Source of the DNA: an uncultured Collinsella sp.
GTDB taxonomy: Bacteria; Actinomycetota; Coriobacteriia; Coriobacteriales; Coriobacteriaceae
Length of the DNA: 49,393 nt
Direction of reading: 5' to 3'
Assembly (NCBI GenBank): GCA_902489965.1
Contig: CABUCA010000006.1
Span: 1 to 49,393 of the forward strand
Shown: positions 15,365-23,056 of the stretch, one piece after another
Layout of the letters: each line of letters begins with the position of its first letter
Numbering within the stretch: the stretch's first letter is position 1
Translations under genes and position numbers: made by a program
Notes under the pieces: generated by a model
What the model saw: the letters and a program-made list of their open reading frames with translations, nothing else
Told to the model about the DNA's origin: nothing
The model's database searches: none

Positions 15365-16180
15365 ATGAGCGATTTCCATATGGTGGTGTGCGTCAAGGCC
15401 GTGCCGGGCAGCACCGAGGTCAAGATGGACCCCAAGACCAATACCATCGTTCGCGATGGCAAGCAGGCGGTCATTAATCCCTTTGACGCGAGTGCTTTGG
15501 AATGCGCGCTGGCGCTGAAGGACGACTTTATCGGCTTTGGCATGGATGTGCGCGTGACGGTGGTGTCGATGGGCATCCCCGCGACCGAGTCACTGCTGCG
15601 CGACTGCATCGCCCGCGGTGCCGACGACGCGCTGCTGCTGACCGATCGCGCCTTTGCAGGTGCCGATACCCTGGCAACCACCTACGCCCTCAAGTGCGGC
15701 ATCGAAGCGCTCGACGAGGACTTCGACCTGCTCATCTGCGGCAAGATGGCGGTGGATGGCGATACGGCCCAGATCGGTCCCGAGCTTGCCGGTGCCTTTG
15801 AGATTCCCTGCGTGACCGACGTGAGCTGCGTGCAAAGCGCGGGCTTTACGACGTGCGGTGCGCTTTCGCTCGTTCACGGCTGCGATGCCGGCGAGGAGAC
15901 GGTCTATCTTGAGATGCCGTGCGCGATGACGACCGCCAAGGAGATTGGCCAACTGCGCATGCCGAGCATTGCCGGTATTCGTGCGGCCGAGGAGGCGGAC
16001 GTGCGTGTGGTCAACGCTGCCGACGTGCATGCCGACCCCGCGCGCTGCGGCCTTGCCGGCTCGCCGACACAGGTCGTGCGATCGTTTGTGCCCGACCGCG
16101 ACCAAACGTGCGAGGCCGTTGACGGAACGGCGTCCGAGCAGGCGGCGAAACTTGCCAAGATCATCGAGGGGATGGCATAG
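15365..16180 (+). CDS. etfB: Electron transfer flavoprotein beta subunit (bifurcating type)
   Basis: A 271-residue EtfB. The ATG at 15365 is better spaced from GGGGG than the GTG at 15359, which would overlap the dehydrogenase stop. The family core includes VVCVKAVPGSTEV, NPFDASALECAL and VVSMG. The segment DGDTAQIGP (residues 131-139) matches the form seen in bifurcating Etf proteins, in contrast to the DDxxNQTG form of ordinary Etf. It would hold the bifurcating FAD and bind NAD+. It is coupled to its neighbours, with etfA starting at the base after its stop. Confidence 0.9.
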   Translation: MSDFHMVVCVKAVPGSTEVKMDPKTNTIVRDGKQAVINPFDASALECALALKDDFIGFGMDVRVTVVSMGIPATESLLRDCIARGADDALLLTDRAFAGADTLATTYALKCGIEALDEDFDLLICGKMAVDGDTAQIGPELAGAFEIPCVTDVSCVQSAGFTTCGALSLVHGCDAGEETVYLEMPCAMTTAKEIGQLRMPSIAGIRAAEEADVRVVNAADVHADPARCGLAGSPTQVVRSFVPDRDQTCEAVDGTASEQAAKLAKIIEGMA

Positions 16181-17386
16181 ATGAGCGGACTGATTATCGA
16201 TAGCGAAGCCTGTATCGGCTGCGGTCGCTGCGTTCGCGCCTGTGCCTCGGGCGGCATTGTAGTGGAAGGCGAGCGGCCCAACCGTTGCGCCCGCGTAACC
16301 GACGGCTGCATCCTATGCGGTGGGTGCGTCGACGCCTGCCCCGTCAACGCCATCTCGATCGAGCGTGACGAGGCCGCTGGCGCGGTGGACCTTGATGCAT
16401 ATCGAGACATTTGGGTATTCGTGCAGACCGACGAGCACGATACGGTGACTCCCGTTGCCTATGAGCTCATGGGCAAGGGCCGCGAGCTTGCCGATGCTCG
16501 CGGCTGCCGTCTGGTGGCACTGGTCGGCATGAGCCCCGAGGGCTCGCTTGGGGACCTCGAACTCCTGGTTTGTGCCGGCGCGGACGAGGTCCTGGTCTGT
16601 CGCGACGAGCGTCTGCGCCAGAACGATGCGGAGGTTTACGCCCGGCTGATCTGCGATTTGGTGGCAGAGCGCAAGCCCGAGGCCATTCTGTACGGTGCGA
16701 CCGCCTTTGGCCGCGAACTGGCACCCGGCGTTGCCGTGCGTTTGCAGACGGGCCTTACGGCTGACTGCACGGTGCTTTCGATGGATGCGGAGACGGGGCT
16801 GCTGCAACAGACGCGTCCGGCGTTTGGCGGCAACCTGATGGCCACCATCGTCTGCCCCAATCATCGTCCTCAGATGGCAACGGTGCGTCCCGGCATCTTT
16901 AAGGCGCCCGACTTTGACTACGGCCGCTCCGGCACGATCACCCAGATATCGCTTGCGGATGATGCTAAGGCTCGTGTCGAGATCTCGATTCCCGCCGAGG
17001 AGTGGGGGCAGCAGGCATCAATTGCCGATGCCGAGCGCCTGGTCGTGGTGGGTCGCGGCATTGGTTCTAAGAAAAACCTGCCGCTGATGCGAAGGCTCGC
17101 CGAGGCTCTGGGAGCCGAGCTTGGCTGCACGCGACCTGTCGTGGAGGCCGGCTGGTTGGAGTATCGCCATCAGATTGGCCAGACGGGCGTATCGGTTTCG
17201 CCCAAGCTTCTCGTGAGTATCGGTGTTTCGGGCGCCATCCAGCATCTTGCCGGCATCGGTGGGGCGGAGTGCATTATCGCCATCAACGAGGACCCGGATG
17301 CCCCCATCTTTGGTGCTGCCCAGTACAAGGTCGTCGGCGATGCCGTCGAGGTCGTCGAGGAGCTGCTGGCCCAGCTTGAGCGCTAG
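16181..17386 (+). CDS. etfA: Electron transfer flavoprotein alpha subunit with N-terminal 2[4Fe-4S] ferredoxin domain
   Basis: A 401-residue protein. The first ~65 residues form a ferredoxin domain with two complete CX2CX2CX3C motifs (C11, C14, C17, C21 and C43, C46, C49, C53). The rest is EtfA: the N-terminal Rossmann domain (LVALVGMSPEG, LYGATAFGRELAPGVA, GLTADCTVL, TRPAFGGNLMATI), then the FAD-binding end (VVVGRGIG, EAGWLEYRHQIGQTG, SIGVSGAIQH, INEDPDAPIF). A fused ferredoxin domain is typical of EtfA in lactate- and caffeyl-CoA-type bifurcating complexes; here it implies exchange with free ferredoxin. The gene ends tail-to-tail with the HD gene, overlapping by 4 bp. Confidence 0.93.
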   Translation: MSGLIIDSEACIGCGRCVRACASGGIVVEGERPNRCARVTDGCILCGGCVDACPVNAISIERDEAAGAVDLDAYRDIWVFVQTDEHDTVTPVAYELMGKGRELADARGCRLVALVGMSPEGSLGDLELLVCAGADEVLVCRDERLRQNDAEVYARLICDLVAERKPEAILYGATAFGRELAPGVAVRLQTGLTADCTVLSMDAETGLLQQTRPAFGGNLMATIVCPNHRPQMATVRPGIFKAPDFDYGRSGTITQISLADDAKARVEISIPAEEWGQQASIADAERLVVVGRGIGSKKNLPLMRRLAEALGAELGCTRPVVEAGWLEYRHQIGQTGVSVSPKLLVSIGVSGAIQHLAGIGGAECIIAINEDPDAPIFGAAQYKVVGDAVEVVEELLAQLER

Positions 17387-18195
17387 GCGTGCGCCAACCA
17401 GTCGCGCGTCTCGTCCTTTAGGCGCCCCCAGGTCGCTTGCGTGGCGGGATCGGTAAAGGGGCGCGCAATGCCAAAGGGCGCATCGAGCAGGCGGTAGATA
17501 TCGCCCTGCTCACGCGCCAGCGCGCGGCTCGCTGGATAGACGAGCTCAAACATAAAGCAGATGAGTCCCACCAGGTAGTCTGCGGGCTCGTTGCGTTCAT
17601 CGCGTGCGACGCAGCGGCGCTCGTCAAAGGCAGCGAGAGCCGGTGTCGAGAACCGGCTGGCGAGAAATGTGTCCTTATCAACCTTGAGGATGGTGTCGAC
17701 GGTGCTGTCGGCGATGGTGCGCATAATGTCGATTTTGTCGCCATCGCGCACGATATCGCAGAAGCGCCGTGTACGCTCGTCGAGTTGTGCCGGCAGGCGA
17801 AAGTCGCTGTGATAGGCGATGCTCGCGCGGATGAGCTCGTCGTGCTCGTCGGTCTCGATAAAATCTCGGATGCTTGTTGTGGCAGGCGCGTCGTCGGGGT
17901 TCTCGCCAAAGAGGACCCCGACGCCCAACGCTGCGTGGCTCATACTCTCGGCGTCCTTAAAGGTGTCCCAGCGCCGCAACTGTTCAAAGCGTCCCATATC
18001 GTGTAACAGGCCGCAAAGCCAGGCCAGGTCAATATCCTCTGTCGACCAGCTCTGCTCGCGCGCCACGGCATCGCATGCCTCGGCAACGTGGTACGTATGC
18101 TCGATTTTGAGCGCGATACGTGGATTGGCGGCATCGTAAGCATCGGTATAGCGTTTGAAGGCCGCGGTCGCCCGGCCCCGATCGATAGCTGTCAT
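17383..18195 (-). CDS. HD-domain phosphohydrolase
   Basis: A 270-residue protein starting at ATG 18195 with AGGAAG in front. The metal-binding HD pair lies at residues 65-66 in WLCGLLHDMGRFEQ, with upstream histidines at 33 and 36 and a further DGDKIDIMR near residue 150, as in HD superfamily phosphohydrolases. The substrate is unknown; nucleotides are the usual guess. It converges on etfA (4-bp overlap) and diverges from azlC. No fusion or truncation is evident. Confidence 0.82.
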   Translation of the reverse strand: MTAIDRGRATAAFKRYTDAYDAANPRIALKIEHTYHVAEACDAVAREQSWSTEDIDLAWLCGLLHDMGRFEQLRRWDTFKDAESMSHAALGVGVLFGENPDDAPATTSIRDFIETDEHDELIRASIAYHSDFRLPAQLDERTRRFCDIVRDGDKIDIMRTIADSTVDTILKVDKDTFLASRFSTPALAAFDERRCVARDERNEPADYLVGLICFMFELVYPASRALAREQGDIYRLLDAPFGIARPFTDPATQATWGRLKDETRDWLAHA

Positions 18196-18226
18196 AATGA
18201 CTTCCTAAAAAGCTGTGTCTTTCGAT

Positions 18227-18262
18227 CCGGTGGCAATTGTAGGTGAACTCGGTTGCCACCGG
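18227..18262. promoter_or_regulatory. 10-bp perfect inverted repeat upstream of azlC
   Basis: The arms ccggtggcaa (18227-18236) and ttgccaccgg (18253-18262) pair perfectly around 16 nt. The site lies in the divergent gap between the HD gene and azlC, about 60 bp ahead of the azlC start. It could be a regulator operator or an mRNA leader hairpin. It lacks the long leader expected of a T-box. Confidence 0.55.
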
Positions 18263-18322
18263 GCGATGATTCTGCCGCGTCGTCGAATGCGGCTCGGAAA
18301 TCTTGTCGGGACGAGGAACGCT

Positions 18323-19015
18323 ATGGTGCTCAAAATCGTTAAAACCGTCTGGCCGGTGATGCTTACCTATGTTGCGATAGGCGCGCCGTGCGGAATGATT
18401 ATGGCACAGACGGGAATGGAGCCCTGGATGGTTTTTGCTCTGAGCAGCACGTTTGTGACGGGTAGCGGCCAGTTTATGGTCTGCAATCTGTGGCTGGCAG
18501 GTGTGCCTGCGGCATCGATTGTCGCAAGTGTGGCCGCAATCTCCTCGCGCTTTGCACTTTATTCGGCATCAATCGCGCCCCATCTGAGGGGTGCCTCGAA
18601 GCGTCAGACGCTGGCTGTTGCCGCGACGCTCACCGAGGAGGCATACGGCATCTCGCTTGCCAAGTTGGTTGAAGGGGAGGATTGGGGTCCGCACGAGTCC
18701 TTTGCGCTCAACGCGATCCTCATCGCGACATGGGGCGTTTCGTGCACGATGGGCGCCGTTGTAGGCGCCGTTGTCGATGTCCCCACCGCTATTGCTGGCT
18801 TTGTCTGCACCTCGCTCTTTATCTGCCTGCTCTTTTCGCAGCGACTGTCGCGCGGCAATGTCGTGGCTGCCGTTATGGCTGCGGTGTCTGTCGCCATATG
18901 CAAGTTCTTGGGGTGGACGAATATCGCCGTGCCGGCAAGCGTGCTCGTCGGTGTTGCCGCGGCGCTTGCGTGCGATGCTTTCGCCGAAGGAAGGGGCGCT
19001 CGCGATGCCCGTTAA
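18323..19015 (+). CDS. azlC: AzlC-family branched-chain amino acid exporter subunit
   Basis: A 230-residue membrane protein. I prefer ATG 18323 (GAGGAA just upstream) to the longer frame from 18215, whose extra 36 residues are basic and not membrane-like. AzlC landmarks are VMLTYVAIGAPCGMI, STFVTGSGQFM and TLTEEAYGI. There are about six membrane segments. AzlC with AzlD forms an exporter for branched-chain amino acids and analogues. The azlD ATG overlaps its last 11 bp. A perfect inverted repeat upstream may regulate it. Confidence 0.88.
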   Translation: MVLKIVKTVWPVMLTYVAIGAPCGMIMAQTGMEPWMVFALSSTFVTGSGQFMVCNLWLAGVPAASIVASVAAISSRFALYSASIAPHLRGASKRQTLAVAATLTEEAYGISLAKLVEGEDWGPHESFALNAILIATWGVSCTMGAVVGAVVDVPTAIAGFVCTSLFICLLFSQRLSRGNVVAAVMAAVSVAICKFLGWTNIAVPASVLVGVAAALACDAFAEGRGARDAR

Positions 19016-19328
19016 TGAGTTTTTGGTCCTGTGGCTGTCGTCATGGGCGGCTATCGCGTTTTTCCGCATTGCCCCGGCGTTTGCGTTGCGCGGGAGAACG
19101 CTGTCGCCCCGCGTTACCGAGGCCTTGGGTTATATTCCGCCCGCCGCCTTTGCGGCGCTGGTCGCTAACGATTTGATAAGCCCTGGCGCTTTCGACGCCG
19201 GCTTGTGGCAGGGCTTGATTCCCTGGATTGCGGCTGCCGGTGTCGTGGCGGTGGCAATCAAGACAAAGTCGATGTTGTGGTGCTGCGTCTCGGGCATCGT
19301 GTTCTATATCGTTTTGAGCCTTGTATAA
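19005..19328 (+). CDS. azlD: AzlD-family branched-chain amino acid exporter subunit
   Basis: A 107-residue protein, the normal length for AzlD, with three or four membrane helices. Typical segments are SSWAAIAFFRIAPAFAL, LGYIPPAAFAALVANDLI and IAAAGVVAVAIKTKSMLW. The ATG at 19005 overlaps azlC by 11 bp and has GGAAGGGG ahead of it. The longer open frame from 18771 is the out-of-frame shadow of azlC. Confidence 0.88.
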   Translation: MPVNEFLVLWLSSWAAIAFFRIAPAFALRGRTLSPRVTEALGYIPPAAFAALVANDLISPGAFDAGLWQGLIPWIAAAGVVAVAIKTKSMLWCCVSGIVFYIVLSLV

Positions 19329-19471
19329 AAGCAGGGGCGCGTTTAGCGTCCCGGCCCAACGAATCGAATTTCTCACCGAGCCGGTCTGCTTCTTCTGGTA
19401 CCATGGTCAAACTTTACTGTAGCAAAGCGTGACGTGGGCTTTTGTTCTGCGTCAGCGGAAATGGGGGTTTC

Positions 19472-20494
19472 ATGGCACAGGAAGCGACCGCCAACGAGCA
19501 AAAGAAATTCAAAGTACCGCGCATCCCGGGTGACATCATGATTTACCCGATGATCGTCGGCCTTTTGCTCAACACCTTCTGCCCGCAGGTCTTTGAGATC
19601 GGCGGCTTCTTTACCGCCGCCTGCCGCGGCGGCTCCAATACCATCGTCGCCGCGATCCTGCTCTTCGTGGGTGCCGGCATCAGCTTTAAGTCCACGCCGG
19701 GCGCTATCAAGACCGGCATCGTCGTGCTGATCCCCAAGCTTGTTGTTGCGGCCGCCCTTGGCTTGGGTGTGGCATATTTCTTTAACGACAACTTCCTGGG
19801 CCTGAGCTCCGTGTCTATCATCGGCGGCATCACGTTTTGCAACATGGCGCTCTACACGGGCATCATGGGCGAGTTCGGCGACGAGTCCGAGCAGGGCGCC
19901 GTCGGTATCCTGTTCTTTACGGCCGGCCCCGCCGTCACCATGATCATTCTGGGCGTTTCGGGCCTCGCCAACATCCCCGTCGGCACCATCATCGGCTCCA
20001 TCCTGCCGCTTGTTATCGGCATGGTTCTGGGCAACCTCTTCCCGTTCATCAAGAACCTGCTGGTTCCCGGCGCCAATCCCGCGATTGCCGTTATCGGATT
20101 TCAGCTCGGTGCGTCCATGAGCCTTTCGAGCTTTATCACCGGCGGCATCTCGGGCATCCTGCTGGGTCTCATCACGCTCTTTATCGTCGGCCCCATCACC
20201 TTTGCGTTCGAGCGCCTGTGCGGTGGTAACGGCAAGGCGGCCGTTGCCTGCTCCACCATCGCCGGTACGGCCATGACCACCCCGGTCGCTCTCGCCGAGG
20301 TCGCTCCGCGCTATGCCGAGCTTGCGCCCACCGCGTACGCCCAGATCGCCACCGCCGTCATCATCACGGCAATCATGGCTCCGATCCTGACCGGCTGGGT
20401 CGATAAGAAGTTCTGCCACGGCAAAGAGGATCTGTCGGTCGAAGGCGTCGAGGCTATTGAGGAGGCCGTCGCGACCGACATCGACGGCGAGTAA
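19472..20494 (+). CDS. kdgT: 2-keto-3-deoxygluconate permease family transporter
   Basis: A 340-residue membrane protein from ATG 19472 (ATGGGGG upstream). KdgT family traits are KVPRIPGDIMIYPMIVGLL near the N-terminus, FVGAGISFKSTPGAI, GGITFCNMALYTGIMGEFGD, GANPAIAVIGFQLGASMSL and TIAGTAMTTPVALAEV. It has about ten hydrophobic segments. KdgT proteins import 2-keto-3-deoxygluconate from pectin or uronate breakdown. No kdg catabolic genes are nearby, so the substrate is uncertain. A hairpin follows at 20544-20583. Confidence 0.85.
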   Translation: MAQEATANEQKKFKVPRIPGDIMIYPMIVGLLLNTFCPQVFEIGGFFTAACRGGSNTIVAAILLFVGAGISFKSTPGAIKTGIVVLIPKLVVAAALGLGVAYFFNDNFLGLSSVSIIGGITFCNMALYTGIMGEFGDESEQGAVGILFFTAGPAVTMIILGVSGLANIPVGTIIGSILPLVIGMVLGNLFPFIKNLLVPGANPAIAVIGFQLGASMSLSSFITGGISGILLGLITLFIVGPITFAFERLCGGNGKAAVACSTIAGTAMTTPVALAEVAPRYAELAPTAYAQIATAVIITAIMAPILTGWVDKKFCHGKEDLSVEGVEAIEEAVATDIDGE

Positions 20495-20543
20495 TCGTCG
20501 ACGCGAGTCAATCAAGCCGGCGTGTGCAATTCGCGCCGTATAG

Positions 20544-20583
20544 GCGCCCGAACGAAAGCTGTCTTGCAGTGACGTTCGGGCGC
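20544..20583 (+). terminator. Hairpin after the kdgT-like gene
   Basis: The arms gcgcccgaacg (20544-20554) and cgttcgggcgc (20573-20583) are perfectly complementary around 18 nt. It is followed by tctgctattatt, a loose T-rich tail. It most likely ends the kdgT transcript. Confidence 0.6.
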
Positions 20584-20684
20584 TCTGCTATTATTCCCCT
20601 TACCCCTGCGGAGTAGGGGGTGTTTGTTGCCCAGACTCGAATCGGGCGATTCTGACCACTTGAGTATTGAAGGGATGGCGTCTA

Positions 20685-21827
20685 GTGGTTAAGGCACTCA
20701 AGATTGAGATATTCCTGCTATGCATGATAGTTCTTATCGGGCTTGCCGCGCGAAGCCGTCGCTCCTTGTTCTCGAGTACCCAACAGCTTCTGTTTAGCAT
20801 GCTGGGCTACACGTCTGCTGCCTACATTTTCTTCGACATGATCTGGACGCTCTCGGACGGCGTGGGCACTCCTGTAGGCATCACGGCCAACTGGATTTCC
20901 AACGCGGTCTCGTTTTCGCTGTTCGCCATCGCGTGCCTCATTTGGTTTTTCTATTCCGAGACAGTGCAGGGCTCTCGCCTTTTGACCGCGCGCTATAGGG
21001 TTGCGATCGTGACGTTGCCAACCGTATTGGTGGTCGTGCTGGCATTTACCAGCTACTGGACGCACACTATGTTCTATATCGATGCGCAGGGCGTATATCG
21101 TCGCGGAGCGCTTTATATGATTCAACCTATCGTTAGCTACTGCTACATCATATATACGTCCTTGCATGCCTTTACTCAGGCTCGAAAAGTCGAAAGCCTG
21201 CAAAAGAAGGCCATTTATCGCACCCTCGCCTTTTTTGCGGTTCCCGCTCTGGTGGGCGGTACCTTCCAGGTTTTGTTTTCGGTACCGGGCCTTTGTGTCG
21301 GTATAACGCTGAGCATCCTGCTGCTCTACATCATCTACCAGGAGCAGCTGATCTCGACCGACCCGTTGACTGGCCTTAACAATCGCAACCGTTTTGAGAC
21401 CTATATGCTGTCGCTCTTCTCAAATGTGGATCAGGCCGAAGATGTGTATCTGCTTATGATGGATGCCGACGGCTTTAAGCAGATTAACGACCGGTATGGA
21501 CATGTGGAGGGCGACCATGCTCTCCAGGTCATATCTGCTACGCTCAAAGAGGTCTGCTCGGCGTCTGGTGGTTTTATCGCACGTTATGGCGGCGATGAGT
21601 TCGTGGTGCTCCAGAAGGCAGCGGCGGAACAGGACATCATAGACCTGTGTTCGGCGATTAACGACGAGCTCGCTCGTGCCGAGGTGCCGTATCTGTTGCG
21701 GATGTCCATCGGCTACGCACGGGTTGGCGATGGTGTCGATACCTGGCAAGACTTACTTCGCGCTGCCGATGCGGAGCTCTACCGCGTCAAGGCCGAGAAA
21801 AAGAAAGCCGGCGTCCAGATACGCTAG
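20685..21827 (+). CDS. Membrane-bound GGDEF diguanylate cyclase
   Basis: A 380-residue protein from GTG 20685, placed about 8 bp after AAGGGAT; a TTG at 20667 would add six residues. The N-terminal ~200 residues contain about seven hydrophobic helices, a membrane sensor region with no domain I can name. The GGDEF domain begins at STDPLTGLNNRNRFE and has the intact active site GGDEF at residues 302-306 (RYGGDEFVVL), so it should make c-di-GMP from two GTP. The position of the product-inhibition site (RxxD shortly before GGDEF) reads SASG, so feedback inhibition is probably absent. A strong terminator follows immediately. Confidence 0.9.
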   Translation: MVKALKIEIFLLCMIVLIGLAARSRRSLFSSTQQLLFSMLGYTSAAYIFFDMIWTLSDGVGTPVGITANWISNAVSFSLFAIACLIWFFYSETVQGSRLLTARYRVAIVTLPTVLVVVLAFTSYWTHTMFYIDAQGVYRRGALYMIQPIVSYCYIIYTSLHAFTQARKVESLQKKAIYRTLAFFAVPALVGGTFQVLFSVPGLCVGITLSILLLYIIYQEQLISTDPLTGLNNRNRFETYMLSLFSNVDQAEDVYLLMMDADGFKQINDRYGHVEGDHALQVISATLKEVCSASGGFIARYGGDEFVVLQKAAAEQDIIDLCSAINDELARAEVPYLLRMSIGYARVGDGVDTWQDLLRAADAELYRVKAEKKKAGVQIR

Positions 21828-21833
21828 AAAAAA

Positions 21834-21874
21834 GGGGACGCACGACCGTTGCGATGGTCGTGCGCCCCCTTTTT
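21834..21874 (+). terminator. Rho-independent terminator after the GGDEF gene
   Basis: A long GC-rich stem (ggggacgcacgacc pairing with ggtcgtgcgcccc) with an 8-nt loop is followed by TTTTT. The A-run before the stem means it may also work on the other strand. Confidence 0.88.
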
Positions 21875-22021
21875 GCGTTGACGGGGGCCACCGGCCATAA
21901 CGCCCAGGCGCGGTGCGGCAAGACGAGCGTCTGCCGCCGCGGCTCGGTACGAAATCAACGAGAACCAGTGCACTCCATTAAGCTGAAGCGTGCGAACGCC
22001 CTCTCTAAAAAGGTGAGCTCG

Positions 22022-22957
22022 CTAGGCTTTTTTGGGTTTGTTGACGATGATGATGCCGCTGCAGACCAACAGCAGGGCAACGATGACGGTAATGGGGCTC
22101 GTGCCAGCGCCCTCGCCGAGCAGCAGCGCGCTCAGCAGCACACCAAAGACGGGGTTCATAAACCCAAAGACCGAGACGCGGCTGACGGGGTTGACGGCAA
22201 GCAGGCGCGACCACAGCGAGTAGGCGACCGCGGAGATAAGCGCCATGTAGATGATGAGCGCGATGGCGGGGGCAATCGCCGTGGGGGAGAGCGCGCCACC
22301 CATCAAAAAGCCGATGGCGGTGAGGACCAGGCCGCCGACCAAGAACTGCCACCCGGCAAGCAAGACGCCGTCGTGCTCGTGCGAGAAGATGCCGATCAGG
22401 CAGGTCGAAAGGGCACCCGCGACGGTGGAGGCCAGGATAAAGCCCTCGCCGTCGAGCGTAAAGCCAAAGGTGCCGTCCGCGCCCGAAAGGTTGACGAGCG
22501 CGACACCGGCAAAGCCCAGTACGCAGCCGAGCACCTTGGCCGTATTGAGCTTTTCGGTGCGAAACGCCAGGGCGGCAAAGAGGATGGCCAAGAAGTTGGC
22601 GCTGGCCTCGATGATGGAGCTCGACATGGCACTGGCACGCGAGAGTCCCAGGTAGAAAAAGAAGTACTGGCCGATGGTCTGGAAGAGCGACAAGATGCAG
22701 ATGGGCTTGATATCACGCGCTTGCGGAACGAGCAGTCGGCGCTGGGCCACGCTCATGCCAACAATAACCAGCATGCCGGCAAGGGTGAAGCGCAGACCGG
22801 CGAAGAGCAGCTGCGAGGCGCTGTCGTGTGCCGGGATGCCAAAGAGGCCGTAGCCGATTTTGATGCAGGGGAAAGCCGACCCCCAGAGCGCACAGCAGAC
22901 GAGGCAGCCCAGGACGAGTCCGGGCAGGGTGGCGAGATACGGCTTGCGGCTTTCCAT
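22022..22957 (-). CDS. EamA/DMT-family metabolite exporter
   Basis: A 311-residue protein from ATG 22957 (GGAAGGA upstream). It has about ten membrane helices in two EamA repeats. The first repeat shows LGCLVCCALWGSAFPCIKI and the second FILASTVAGALSTC and RLLAVNPVSRVSVFGFMNPVFGVLLS, typical of the drug/metabolite transporter superfamily. Substrate unknown. It follows purL on the same strand but the purL terminator lies between them. Confidence 0.88.
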   Translation of the reverse strand: MESRKPYLATLPGLVLGCLVCCALWGSAFPCIKIGYGLFGIPAHDSASQLLFAGLRFTLAGMLVIVGMSVAQRRLLVPQARDIKPICILSLFQTIGQYFFFYLGLSRASAMSSSIIEASANFLAILFAALAFRTEKLNTAKVLGCVLGFAGVALVNLSGADGTFGFTLDGEGFILASTVAGALSTCLIGIFSHEHDGVLLAGWQFLVGGLVLTAIGFLMGGALSPTAIAPAIALIIYMALISAVAYSLWSRLLAVNPVSRVSVFGFMNPVFGVLLSALLLGEGAGTSPITVIVALLLVCSGIIIVNKPKKA

Positions 22958-22982
22958 GATGTCCTTCCTACATGCGCGAAGC

Positions 22983-23019
22983 AAAAAAGAACCCGCCACC
23001 GGGCGTGCCGGTGGCGGGT
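22983..23019 (-). terminator. Rho-independent terminator of purL
   Basis: Read on the minus strand, a 12-bp perfect stem (acccgccaccgg with its complement, loop of 5) is followed by a T run (TTCTTTTTT). It lies about 40 bp after the purL stop. Confidence 0.88.
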
Positions 23020-23056
23020 GTTGTTACCCGAGGGGATTGTACCCGATGGGAACGTA

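Noticed and set aside
18227..18322. T-box riboswitch before azlC
   Set aside because: A GGTGGCA-like string is present, but the leader is too short and there is no specifier stem or terminator/antiterminator pair.
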